A stretch of 64,000 nt of DNA, from assembly GCA_035341855.1 (NCBI GenBank), contig DAOQWA010000010.1, positions 19,732 through 83,731 of the forward strand, written 5' to 3'. The position numbers and the translations under genes are program-made. Positions 8,277 to 16,459 of this stretch are shown here, piece by piece (positions within the stretch are counted from its first letter, which is position 1; each line of letters begins with the position of its first letter). This DNA is from QQVM01 sp035341855. GTDB lineage: Bacteria; Bacteroidota; Bacteroidia; AKYH767-A; 2013-40CM-41-45. The notes under the pieces were generated by a model. The model saw only the letters and a list, made by a program, of their open reading frames with translations. It had not been told where the DNA came from and did not search any database.

Positions 8277-8624
8277 ATGAGCAGTAATCTTGAAAATACC
8301 CAGGCTCAGATGCGTAAAGGGGTTCTTGAGTTTTGTATTCTTTCGATTTTGTCGCATGAGGAAGTATATCCTTCAGATATCATTGAGCGCATGAAGCAAT
8401 CAAGACTGATTGTTGTTGAAGGCACACTATATCCATTGCTGACTCGTCTTAAGAATGCAGGTCTTCTTCAATATCGTTGGGAAGAAAGTAAATCAGGACC
8501 ACCACGTAAATATTACTCGTTGACTCCTCTAGGGACCAAGTTCCTGGAAGAATTGCGACTAACCTGGAATGAATTGGTACAAGCCGTACACCTCACCACT
8601 CAAAAAAACAGCTATCATGAATAA
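8277..8624 (+). CDS. PadR-family transcriptional regulator
   Basis: This 115-residue winged-helix protein has the PadR hallmarks: an N-terminal RKGVLEFCILSIL helix, VVEGTLYPLLTRLKNAGLL in the recognition helix region, and the wing with RKYYSLTPLG. PadR proteins bind palindromic DNA as dimers and usually repress their own operon, with release by a ligand or stress signal. The 7-5-7 inverted repeat at 7473-7491 is the likely target. Its stop codon overlaps the start of the PspC-domain gene by eight bases (ATGAATAA), so translation of the two is coupled. Confidence 0.92.
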   Translation: MSSNLENTQAQMRKGVLEFCILSILSHEEVYPSDIIERMKQSRLIVVEGTLYPLLTRLKNAGLLQYRWEESKSGPPRKYYSLTPLGTKFLEELRLTWNELVQAVHLTTQKNSYHE

Positions 8625-10407
8625 GACAGTAACAGTCAATATAGGTGGAATAGTATTCCACATTGATGAAAACGCATACGAAAAATTCAAGAAATATCTT
8701 GAATCGATCCGGAGTCATTTTACCCAATCGGAAGGCCGCGACGAAATCATGCAGGATATTGAATCGCGTATTGCAGAAATGTTTCAGGAGAAAATTAAAG
8801 ACAGCAAGCATGTCATCACTCTTGAGGATGTTGATCAGGTCACAACCCAAATGGGTAAGCCGGAACAATTCGGAGATGAGGATGAACAAGCTGCAGAAGG
8901 TCATGAAACAGACACTCACTTTACAGTAAAAAGAAGAATGTTCCGTAATCCGGATGATAAATTATTGGGTGGAGTATGTTCCGGCATTGCCAATTATTTT
9001 GATATCGATACAGTATGGGTGAGGTTGTTATTTGTAATACCTCTGCTAGCTTGGGGATCTGGAATTTTTCTGTACATACTTCTATGGATCATCCTACCTG
9101 AAGCTAAAACAACTGCAGAAAAGTTACAGATGAGAGGGGAGAAAGTAAATATTTCGAATATCGAAAAGAATATCAAAGAAGAACGCGAGTACGATAAAAG
9201 CAGAGCTGCTGAGTCGGGAAAGGAAAGAGGTAAAAAAGCGGGTACTGCAGTGGGTCGGATCTTCGAAGCTATTGGGGAAGTGATCAAATTCTTTTTCCTG
9301 TTCCTGGGTAAATTAATCTCAATAGTGTTTCTATTTGTAGGTCTTGTAGTTGTCTTTTGCCTTGTAATGTCATTGTTTGCTTTCTTGGGTGTTCCCGGAA
9401 CCCAGTACCCGGAAATATGGAGACTGATTTTTGATTCTTCAACCCAGTTCACCTTCGCCTATATTGGGATCTTACTCTTAGTGAGTATACCATTTCTGAT
9501 GCTGGCTTATCTTGGAGCACGGACTTTATTTAACATTCGTAAAGGAAGCCGGGCGGTTGGTCTCACTGCATTGGGACTTTGGTTGATTGGCCTCGGGATC
9601 TGTCTTTTTATTGGTATAAGGGTTGCTGATAATTTCTCGGAGAAAGAAAATGTTCGAAATAGTATGGAACTGATTCAACCAAAAAACAATAAAGTTGTCC
9701 TTGAAATGGTGCATACTAATAATGAAGAAAAGGATTATGGTTATGGATTCGGAAGGAACTGGAAATCGGATTTCGATATTAAAGTCACGGAGGAAAATTT
9801 CATATCTAGTAATGTAAGTATTGATATAGTCAAAAGCCAAACTGACTCATTCGAATTAGTTGAAATATTCTATGCCAGAGGAAATTCTAAAAAGGCTGCA
9901 CTTGAAAGCGCATCAAAGATAAATTACACATATATTCAAAGCGATTCAGTCATCAGTCTTCAAAGATTCTTTTCAATCGATAAGGTTGATAAATACAGAG
10001 CCCAAAAGGTTCAGGTCTTGCTAAAAGTTCCTGTTGGCGCAGAAGTATTCCTGGATCAGAGCTTATCATCTTATATTTATGATATTGATAACATCCAAAA
10101 CATTTATGACAGAGACATGCTCGGTAGAACCTGGAAGATGACTTCAAAAGGGTTAAGCTGTGTGGATTGTGACGGAACAGAATCATCCATTGACGGCAGA
10201 AGGAATTTCTTTTATGATGATGATGGTAGTCATATTCGAATAGATGATAGTGGAGTACACATTTCAGGGCCGGATGGAGAGCAAGTTGCGATTGATAGCA
10301 ATGGAGTTATTATCAGGGACGGTAAAAAAACCAGAGTGAAGATCGATACTAAAGGTATAAAGGTTACAGCGCCACCTGCTCCTGAGCCACCTGCCATCAG
10401 GTTATAA
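8617..10407 (+). CDS. PspC-domain membrane protein
   Basis: The 596-residue protein starts at the ATG that overlaps the PadR stop; this gives the conserved N-terminus MNKTVTVNIGGIVFHID. A cytoplasmic N-terminal part (1-85) includes a predicted helix with EGRDEIMQDIESRIAEMF. A PspC domain follows (about 104-165; LLGGVCSGIANYFDID), then further membrane segments near 225-340. The large C-terminal part is extracytoplasmic, with short beta repeats such as DSGVHISGPDG near the end. PspC relatives report on membrane stress, but the ligand and output of this enlarged Bacteroidota form are unknown. It probably acts with the DUF2807 protein and PadR. Confidence 0.85.
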   Translation: MNKTVTVNIGGIVFHIDENAYEKFKKYLESIRSHFTQSEGRDEIMQDIESRIAEMFQEKIKDSKHVITLEDVDQVTTQMGKPEQFGDEDEQAAEGHETDTHFTVKRRMFRNPDDKLLGGVCSGIANYFDIDTVWVRLLFVIPLLAWGSGIFLYILLWIILPEAKTTAEKLQMRGEKVNISNIEKNIKEEREYDKSRAAESGKERGKKAGTAVGRIFEAIGEVIKFFFLFLGKLISIVFLFVGLVVVFCLVMSLFAFLGVPGTQYPEIWRLIFDSSTQFTFAYIGILLLVSIPFLMLAYLGARTLFNIRKGSRAVGLTALGLWLIGLGICLFIGIRVADNFSEKENVRNSMELIQPKNNKVVLEMVHTNNEEKDYGYGFGRNWKSDFDIKVTEENFISSNVSIDIVKSQTDSFELVEIFYARGNSKKAALESASKINYTYIQSDSVISLQRFFSIDKVDKYRAQKVQVLLKVPVGAEVFLDQSLSSYIYDIDNIQNIYDRDMLGRTWKMTSKGLSCVDCDGTESSIDGRRNFFYDDDGSHIRIDDSGVHISGPDGEQVAIDSNGVIIRDGKKTRVKIDTKGIKVTAPPAPEPPAIRL

Positions 10408-10475
10408 GAAATGATTTGCCGATAATAGAACATCGATAAATAATACATACTTTTTCAGACAATGATTGGTTTTTG

Positions 10476-10502
10476 ACCCGCCTCTTGCAGGCGGGTTTTT
10501 TT
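10476..10502 (+). terminator. Terminator of the DUF2807-PadR-PspC operon
   Basis: ACCCGCCT and AGGCGGGT form an eight-base GC-rich stem with a five-base loop and a T7 tail. Confidence 0.9.
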
Positions 10503-10710
10503 ATTAAAAAATTTTTGCCCGTATGTAAAACCAAATAAAAGTTTTTACACATTTGAAAAGAAGGTGAATGGTTGTATAGCAATCATTTGTTTTGATTAGC
10601 TAATAATCTAATATGTTTGAAAATTGGCAAAAAATCGCCATTTGTTGATAAATTTATCCGGTTATTGAAAACTAATTCACACAACGTAAATAGCATGCGT
10701 TCATCCGATG

Positions 10711-10718
10711 TATCTTTG
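10711..10718 (+). promoter_or_regulatory. -7 box (TATCTTTG) of recA
   Basis: An exact TAnnTTTG match followed by an untranslated leader of about 95 bases before the recA ATG. No clear TTG is visible 17-23 bases upstream, so activation by another factor is possible. Confidence 0.55.
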
Positions 10719-10813
10719 TGTAAGAATATTTGACAGGATCAGTTTTCATTGTCATTAAAGATAGAATTGAGAATAACATAATTGTAAATTAAAAATCTAA
10801 AACCAATAAAAAA

Positions 10814-11881
10814 ATGGCAACAGCAACAGCAGAACCAAAGGAAAAGAAAGAAGGAAAAGAAAAAGAATTACAAAGAGAAAATGCGAAAGAGAAACTGAAG
10901 GCTCTTGAACTTACGATCGAGAAAATTGAGAAGGCCTATGGAAAAGGAACTATCATGAAACTTGGAGGTGAAGCTGTAGAACAGGTTGCTTCAATTTCAA
11001 CCGGATCGATTTCGCTTGATAGCGCTCTGGGTATAGGTGGACTTCCGGTCGGCCGTGTCGTTGAAATATATGGTCCGGAATCTTCAGGTAAAACAACATT
11101 GGCGATTCATGCAATTGCGAACGTGCAAAAAAATGGAGGCATAGCGGCTTTTATAGATGCAGAACATGCTTTTGATAGTATGTACGCTCAAAAGCTCGGT
11201 GTTGATCTGGAGAATTTACTGATCTCTCAACCTGATAACGGTGAACAGGCACTTGAAATTACTGAGAACCTTATTCGTTCAGGTGCGATCGATATTATTG
11301 TGATCGACTCTGTTGCTGCCTTAACTCCGAAAAGCGAAATCGAAGGGGAGATGGGTGACAGTAAAATGGGTTTGCAGGCGCGTTTGATGTCGCAGGCTTT
11401 GCGGAAGCTTACAGCATCTATTAATCGTACAGGCTGCTGTTGTATTTTCATCAATCAGCTCCGTGAGAAGATTGGTGTGATGTTTGGAAATCCTGAAACT
11501 ACAACAGGAGGTAATGCCTTAAAGTTTTATTCTTCCGTTCGACTTGACATTAGAAGAATAGGTCAGATAAAAGATGGAGATTCTATCGTAGGTAACAGAA
11601 CCCGTGTGAAGATCGTGAAGAATAAGGTAGCGCCTCCGTTCCGCTTGGCAGAATTTGATATCATGTATGGTGAGGGAATCTCCAAAGTGGGTGAAATTGT
11701 AGACATCGGTGTAGACAAAGGAGTGATTAAAAAATCCGGATCATGGTTTAGCTATAATGAAACCAAACTAGGACAAGGCCGCGACTCGGTGAAGCAGTTG
11801 TTACTCGACAATCCTGAATTAGCGGACGAATTGGAAGCCAAAATTCGTCAGGCCATTGAAGACGCAACAAAGGCCGTCTGA
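10814..11881 (+). CDS. recA: RecA recombinase
   Basis: The 355-residue protein is a full RecA. It has Walker A GPESSGKTTL, the DNA-binding L1 region around GLQARLMSQALRKL, FINQLREKIGVMFG at L2, and the NVKIVKNK-like C-terminal segment (VKIVKNKVAPPF). It forms the ATP-dependent filament on single-stranded DNA for homologous recombination and SOS signalling. The N-terminus carries a charged Lys/Glu-rich extension of about 25 residues. A separate terminator follows, so it is probably monocistronic. Confidence 0.98.
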   Translation: MATATAEPKEKKEGKEKELQRENAKEKLKALELTIEKIEKAYGKGTIMKLGGEAVEQVASISTGSISLDSALGIGGLPVGRVVEIYGPESSGKTTLAIHAIANVQKNGGIAAFIDAEHAFDSMYAQKLGVDLENLLISQPDNGEQALEITENLIRSGAIDIIVIDSVAALTPKSEIEGEMGDSKMGLQARLMSQALRKLTASINRTGCCCIFINQLREKIGVMFGNPETTTGGNALKFYSSVRLDIRRIGQIKDGDSIVGNRTRVKIVKNKVAPPFRLAEFDIMYGEGISKVGEIVDIGVDKGVIKKSGSWFSYNETKLGQGRDSVKQLLLDNPELADELEAKIRQAIEDATKAV

Positions 11882-11900
11882 TTTTAATTTGTAATTTAGC

Positions 11901-11946
11901 ACCATCAAGATATTCCGAATTCCGGGGTATTCTTGATGGTTTTTTT
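11901..11946 (+). terminator. Terminator of recA
   Basis: ACCATCAAGA and TCTTGATGGT form a perfect ten-base stem around a 20-base loop, followed by a T-run. It lies only 14 bases before the next ATG, so the TPR gene needs read-through or a promoter inside recA. Confidence 0.85.
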
Positions 11947-11960
11947 ATGCCTTCAAAACA

Positions 11961-12992
11961 ATGAGATCTCATTTCTGCAGCCTTATTCTTTTTTGCCTGC
12001 TCACAGGAGCCTTGTCATCCTGCACTAATAAGCCTAATTCCGATGAATCTGAAAAAGTGCAATCGCTTGACACGATGGATTCAGAGAATAAACTTCAGGC
12101 TCTCAATAATATGATTGCCAATTCACCTGATGATGCAAAGGCCTATTACGAACGTGCTCTCATTTTCATACAAAAGAATATTTTGCAACAGGCATTTAAG
12201 GACCTCTCTATGGCGACAATCCTTGATTCCACAAACCCGGATTACTTTCTGATGCTGGCTGATGTGAGTTTTCGAGGCTTGCAAATACAGCAGTCAGTGA
12301 AAGCATTTGAAAAATGTCTTAATCTTGATCCGGAAAATATTGAAGCCAATCTTAAATTGAGTGAATTGTATATGTATCTGAAAGCTTATCCAAAAGCTAT
12401 TGAGTATGCGAATGAAGCTTTGAGAATTGATAGCCGAAGATCCAAAGCTTATTTTATAAAGGGTTTTGTGTATAAAGAATCCGGTGACACAAGCAGGGCA
12501 ATATCAAGCTTCACAACCGTAACCGAGTTGGACCCGCAAAATTACGATGCATATATACAATTGGGAATTTTATATGCTGCCAAGGATAATGACCTTGCTC
12601 TTCAATATTATACCAATGCATTGAGAGTCCGCCCTGCATCTGAAGAAGCTTTGTACAATAGAGGATTGTACTATCAGGAATCCGGCCTGCTTGAAAAGGC
12701 AGAGGAAGACTATAAGGCTATAATTGCAAAGAATTCAAATTACGCAGACGCATATTATAATCTAGGATTTATTGCGCTAGTGAATAAAAAGGATTACCCG
12801 GAGGCTATTAAACAATTCAGTGCTGCATTGAAGGCAGACCAGAATTATGTTGAAGCTTTTTACAATCGGGGTCTTGCCTATGAATACTCGGGTGATAAAG
12901 ATGCTGCCATAAAGGACTATCGTAGTGCGCTTTCGATTTTTCCAACCTATGCTCTTGCTAAGGAGCGATTATCAGGTCTCGGAAGCTTTTAG
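11961..12992 (+). CDS. TPR-repeat lipoprotein
   Basis: The 343-residue protein has a lipoprotein signal (lipobox ALSSC, Cys20). Seven or eight tetratricopeptide repeats follow, from about residue 45 to the end, with typical helix pairs such as AYYERALIFIQ, AYFIKGFVYKESGD and ALYNRGLYYQESG. TPR arrays are protein-binding scaffolds. No catalytic motif is seen, so its partner is unknown. It stands between recA and the oppositely transcribed ribosomal-protein genes and ends just before a bidirectional hairpin. Confidence 0.85.
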   Translation: MRSHFCSLILFCLLTGALSSCTNKPNSDESEKVQSLDTMDSENKLQALNNMIANSPDDAKAYYERALIFIQKNILQQAFKDLSMATILDSTNPDYFLMLADVSFRGLQIQQSVKAFEKCLNLDPENIEANLKLSELYMYLKAYPKAIEYANEALRIDSRRSKAYFIKGFVYKESGDTSRAISSFTTVTELDPQNYDAYIQLGILYAAKDNDLALQYYTNALRVRPASEEALYNRGLYYQESGLLEKAEEDYKAIIAKNSNYADAYYNLGFIALVNKKDYPEAIKQFSAALKADQNYVEAFYNRGLAYEYSGDKDAAIKDYRSALSIFPTYALAKERLSGLGSF

Positions 12993-13011
12993 ATCATCTG
13001 CTAGTCATTGC

Positions 13012-13039
13012 AAAAAAAAAGGGAACCTGGTGGGTTCCC
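13012..13039 (-). terminator. Terminator of the thrS-infC-rpmI-rplT operon
   Basis: On the minus strand GGGAACC and GGTTCCC form a seven-base stem with a five-base loop, followed by nine T. It lies 37 bases after the rplT stop and probably also limits the TPR transcript coming the other way. Confidence 0.9.
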
Positions 13040-13076
13040 TCTGTCATTCAAAAACTAAAAACTAATGGCTTAGTTC

Positions 13077-13421
13077 TTATTTTACTGAATCAATCACTGC
13101 TTTGAAAGCTTGCGGATGGTTCATTGCCAAATCAGCAAGCGTTTTACGGTTCAGGCCTAGATTCTTCGCGTGTATCTTTCCCATTAATTCAGAATAACTC
13201 ATGTCATGTTCGCGTGCTCCCGCATTGATACGCTGAATCCAAAGAGAACGAAAGTTTCTCTTTTTTGTACGACGATCACGGTATGCATATCCTAAACCTT
13301 TTTCAACTGTGTTCTTTGCAACAGTTAATACATTTCCTCTAGATCCAAAATTTCCTTTGGCTAGTTTCAACATTTTTTTTCTCCGTGCTCTTGAGGCAAC
13401 GGCATTGACTGAACGTGGCAT
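13077..13421 (-). CDS. rplT: 50S ribosomal protein L20
   Basis: The 114-residue, strongly basic protein has the L20 pattern: MPRSVNAVASRARRKKMLKL at the start, then FGSRGNVLTVAKNTVEKG and RSLWIQRINAGAREH. L20 binds 23S rRNA early in 50S assembly and can repress its own operon in other bacteria. It is the last gene of the thrS-infC-rpmI-rplT operon. The 79-base gap before it can fold, but I do not see a recognised L20-binding pseudoknot. Confidence 0.98.
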   Translation of the reverse strand: MPRSVNAVASRARRKKMLKLAKGNFGSRGNVLTVAKNTVEKGLGYAYRDRRTKKRNFRSLWIQRINAGAREHDMSYSELMGKIHAKNLGLNRKTLADLAMNHPQAFKAVIDSVK

Positions 13422-13501
13422 TTTAAATTGTTTTCGACTGGAGCGCCTCCATATCAGGAGAACTTTAGCTCTTTGTCAGGTTAATAAATGAGATGAACAT
13501 T

Positions 13502-13699
13502 TTACTTCATCACCAACATTTTGGCAACTCTGTTATAGTCAGAATCAGAAACAATAGTTGTACCTGTAAGGTTTCGCTTTTGCTTCGTCTCTTTCTTTGT
13601 CAGAATGTGACTTTTGTAGGCGTGCTTTCTTTTAATCTTTCCAGTGCCGGTGAGGCTGAAGCGCTTCTTTGAACCGGAATGGGTTTTAACTTTAGGCAT
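13502..13699 (-). CDS. rpmI: 50S ribosomal protein L35
   Basis: The 65-residue basic protein matches L35: MPKVKTHSGSKKRFSLTGTG at the start, KRKHAYKSHILTKK in the middle. It is a late-assembling 50S subunit protein. The infC stop lies 29 bases upstream and rplT follows after 80 bases, the usual arrangement. Confidence 0.98.
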   Translation of the reverse strand: MPKVKTHSGSKKRFSLTGTGKIKRKHAYKSHILTKKETKQKRNLTGTTIVSDSDYNRVAKMLVMK

Positions 13700-13728
13700 T
13701 AATAGATATATTAAATTGTTTATACTCT

Positions 13729-14331
13729 TTATTTTTTTTTCTTGTTAGGAAGGGGAGCAAGGTGTAAAAACATCCTGTTTCCTTCCAGCTTTGGCATTAA
13801 TTCTACTTTACCGTATTCTTCCAGGGCCTGAGCAAATTTCAGGAGGATTATCTCTCCCTTTTCTTTGTATGCAATTGAACGACCTTTGAAATGAACGTAT
13901 GCTTTTACTTTATTTCCTTCTTCTAAAAAGGTGATGGCATGTTTTACTTTGAAATTGAAATCATGATCATCTGTATTAGGGCCGAAGCGTATCTCTTTCA
14001 CCACTTGCTTTCCCTGCTTCGCCTTCATCTCCTTTTCCTTCTTCTTCTTGTCGTATAGAAACTTTTGGTATTCTATAATTCGACAAACCGGAGGCTCTGC
14101 TGTTGGTACGATCTCGACAAGATCAAGCTCCATTTCTTTTGCCATCTTCAAGGCATCTTCCCTTGAATAGACATCGCTAGTGATATTGTCGCCAACTAAT
14201 CGAACTTCTGTAGCTCGAATGAGTTCATTTATACGATGTTCGGCTTCCCTTTTGAGTGGACCACGACCCCTCTGAAAGGGTGACCTGCTGAATATCGGTC
14301 TTGGTGGTCGGTTATTACTTTGAGTGGCTAT
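13729..14331 (-). CDS. infC: Translation initiation factor IF-3, non-ATG start
   Basis: The 200-residue frame covers both IF-3 domains. The N-terminal domain is marked by EHRINELIRATEVRLVGDN (about residues 31-49), the C-terminal by KEIRFGPNTDDHDFNFK and the HFKGRSIAYKEKG strand. The conserved N-terminal domain lies upstream of any ATG, GTG or TTG in frame. The only start with good support is ATA at 14329-14331, preceded by AGGAGG at 14337-14342 with a five-base spacer. Rare AUU/AUA/AUC starts in infC are known to let IF-3 repress its own synthesis. The frame is open upstream to a TAA at 14365-14367, and no ATG, GTG or TTG lies between them. IF-3 blocks premature subunit joining and proofreads the start codon. 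Confidence 0.93.
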   Translation of the reverse strand: MATQSNNRPPRPIFSRSPFQRGRGPLKREAEHRINELIRATEVRLVGDNITSDVYSREDALKMAKEMELDLVEIVPTAEPPVCRIIEYQKFLYDKKKKEKEMKAKQGKQVVKEIRFGPNTDDHDFNFKVKHAITFLEEGNKVKAYVHFKGRSIAYKEKGEIILLKFAQALEEYGKVELMPKLEGNRMFLHLAPLPNKKKK

Positions 14332-14336
14332 TTGAT

Positions 14337-14342
14337 CCTCCT
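14337..14342 (-). promoter_or_regulatory. Strong Shine-Dalgarno (AGGAGG) of infC
   Basis: A full AGGAGG is rare here: most genes in the window have A/T-rich leaders without one. Its place, five bases before ATA, decides the infC start. Confidence 0.85.
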
Positions 14343-14381
14343 TTTTAAGCGTGATTCTGTGTTTTTATAATTGTTTAAGTA

Positions 14382-16319
14382 TTACTTTAGGTTGAGTGCA
14401 TTATATATTTCATCTCCAACAATCTTTGCAAATTCAGGAAGAGTAAAAGAGCCCAAGTCGCCTTCGCCGTGTTTACGGACAGAAACCTTGGATTCATTGC
14501 TTTCTTTCTCCCCGATAATCAGCATGTAAGGGACCTTTTTGATCTCAGCATCTCTGATTTTCTTGCCTATCTTCTCGTCACGTAAGTCAACAAGTCCGCG
14601 AATATCGGAATTTATTAATGATTGTAAAACTTTTTTAGCGTAATCGTTGAATTTTTCACTTATTGGGAGTATGCTTACTTGATTGGGAGCCAGCCAAATA
14701 GGGAAATTTCCTGCAAAATGCTCGATTAGGAAGCCAATGAATCGCTCATGTGTTCCCAAAGGCGCCCTATGAATACAAATCGGTGTCTCCAATTGGTTTT
14801 GTGAATTCCTGTAAGTAAGACCAAAACGAGCAGGGACGGCAAAATCTACCTGATTCGTTGCAAGAGTAAACTCCCTGCCAATTGCACTCCAAACCTGAAC
14901 ATCAATTTTTGGACCATAGAAAGCACCTTCATCTGGTACTTCCACATAAGGAATCTTTGATTCGATAAGAACATTACGAACCATATCCTCTGTTTCAAGC
15001 CATAACTCGGGTTCGTCTACATATTTCTTTCCCAGTTTCGTCGGTGCATGTGTCGAAAATCTCATCACGTATTTATCAATATTGAATATTTTGAAATACT
15101 TCAGATACATTTCATTCACGGCTCTGAACTCATCGGCAAACTGTTCTTTTGTGCAATAGATGTGCGCATCATTCATCTGCAGAGATCGGACACGCATCAA
15201 ACCAAATAGTTCTCCACTTTGCTCATAGCGATAGCAAGTGCCATATTCTGCCAGACGTATCGGCAGGTCTTTGTAACTTGGGTTAAGTTCTTTGTAAATT
15301 TTATGGTGATGAGGACAGTTCATCGCCTTCAAATAATATTTTTCACCCTCAAGTATCATTGGGGGATACATGCTGTCCTCGTAATAAGGAAGATGCCCGC
15401 TTGTCAAATACATTGACTCTTTAGCGATGTGTGGCGTTCTTACCCTTTGATACCCACCTTTGCGTTCTGTGTCTTTCGCAAGCTTTTCTAATTGCTCTAT
15501 CATAACGCCTCCGTTTGGCAGCCATAAGGCAAGCCCAGGACCAACATCATCATCGAAGGTGAAAATTTCCATCTCTTTACCAATCTTCCTGTGGTCACGT
15601 TTTTTTGCTTCCTCCAGCATGACCATGTACTCATCGAGCAAGCTTTTCTTTGGAAAAGTGATACCATAGACACGGGTGAGTTGCTTGTTTTTTTCATCGC
15701 CCCTCCAGTAGGCACCTGCAATGTTTGTAAGCTTAACAGCTTTTATCAGGCTGGTATTTGGAAGGTGTGGTCCCCGGCACAGGTCTGTGAAATTTCCCTG
15801 CTGATAAAATGTTATTGTTCCATCTTCGAGTTCATTTATGAGATCAAGTTTATATTCGTCGCCTTTTTCGGTGAAGAATTTAATAGCATCAGCTTTGCTT
15901 ACTTCTTTCCTAACATAAGTATTGGACTGCTTTGCCAATTCGAGCATTTTGTCTTCAATCTTTTTAAAATCATCTGAAGAAATGCTTTGACCTCCAAGAT
16001 CAATATCATAATAGAATCCATTGTCAACCGGAGGTCCGATACCAAATTTTACACCCGGATATAAGCTTTCCAGAGCTTCTGCCATCAGGTGGGCAGAGGA
16101 GTGCCACATGGTAGATTTTCCTTCACTATCATCCCATGTAAGTAATTGTAATGAACTATCTTCTTCGATGGCTCTTGTAGAATCCCACACCTGACCATTG
16201 ACTTTTGCAGCGTACACATTTCGGGCTAAGCCTTCACTTATGCTTTTTGCTATTTCAAGGGCTGTCGTGCCTTTTGGGTATTCCCGCACATTTTTATCGG
16301 GAAAGGTGATCTTGATCAT
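14382..16319 (-). CDS. thrS: Threonyl-tRNA synthetase
   Basis: The 645-residue enzyme has the class II ThrRS order: TGS domain (about 1-60), editing domain with HSSAHLMAEAL, catalytic core with the zinc-binding MNCPHHHKIY and APLGTHERFIGFL motifs, and a C-terminal anticodon-binding domain. It charges tRNA-Thr with threonine. I start at MIKITFPDK (ATG 16319). An upstream in-frame ATG would lie before the TACCTTTG -7 box at 16351-16358 and is not expected to be transcribed. It opens the thrS-infC-rpmI-rplT operon; infC begins 50 bases after its stop. Confidence 0.97.
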   Translation of the reverse strand: MIKITFPDKNVREYPKGTTALEIAKSISEGLARNVYAAKVNGQVWDSTRAIEEDSSLQLLTWDDSEGKSTMWHSSAHLMAEALESLYPGVKFGIGPPVDNGFYYDIDLGGQSISSDDFKKIEDKMLELAKQSNTYVRKEVSKADAIKFFTEKGDEYKLDLINELEDGTITFYQQGNFTDLCRGPHLPNTSLIKAVKLTNIAGAYWRGDEKNKQLTRVYGITFPKKSLLDEYMVMLEEAKKRDHRKIGKEMEIFTFDDDVGPGLALWLPNGGVMIEQLEKLAKDTERKGGYQRVRTPHIAKESMYLTSGHLPYYEDSMYPPMILEGEKYYLKAMNCPHHHKIYKELNPSYKDLPIRLAEYGTCYRYEQSGELFGLMRVRSLQMNDAHIYCTKEQFADEFRAVNEMYLKYFKIFNIDKYVMRFSTHAPTKLGKKYVDEPELWLETEDMVRNVLIESKIPYVEVPDEGAFYGPKIDVQVWSAIGREFTLATNQVDFAVPARFGLTYRNSQNQLETPICIHRAPLGTHERFIGFLIEHFAGNFPIWLAPNQVSILPISEKFNDYAKKVLQSLINSDIRGLVDLRDEKIGKKIRDAEIKKVPYMLIIGEKESNESKVSVRKHGEGDLGSFTLPEFAKIVGDEIYNALNLK

Positions 16320-16350
16320 ATATGCTATTGAATATACAGAATTGAAGCCG

Positions 16351-16358
16351 CAAAGGTA
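16351..16358 (-). promoter_or_regulatory. -7 box (TACCTTTG) of the thrS operon
   Basis: An exact TAnnTTTG match. The nearest TTG upstream is 27 bases away, longer than usual. Transcription would start near 16345, which supports ATG 16319 as the thrS start. Confidence 0.6.
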
Positions 16359-16406
16359 GGTAATTTTGATCTTGTTTTGGCTATGCAATCCGTGATTATT
16401 AAGCAC

Positions 16407-16434
16407 AAAAAAAGCACGACCATGGATCGTGCTT
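16407..16434 (-). terminator. Terminator of the T9SS protein gene before thrS
   Basis: On the minus strand AAGCACGA and TCGTGCTT form an eight-base stem around TCCATGG, followed by seven T. Confidence 0.88.
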
Positions 16435-16459
16435 GCGCGATTCTGTAGGAATGCCTGGT

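Larger units (their letters stand above)
10408..10813 (+). other. Intergenic region before recA
   Basis: This 406-base stretch holds the operon terminator at 10476-10502 and a TATCTTTG -7 box at 10711-10718. Both strands otherwise show only short frames without coding character. No recognised LexA-type operator was found by eye. Confidence 0.6.

Noticed and set aside
14152..14331. A shorter infC starting at TTG 14151 or ATG 14145.
   Set aside because: It would delete the conserved IF-3 N-terminal domain (HRINELIRATEVRLVGDN), which is encoded intact upstream.
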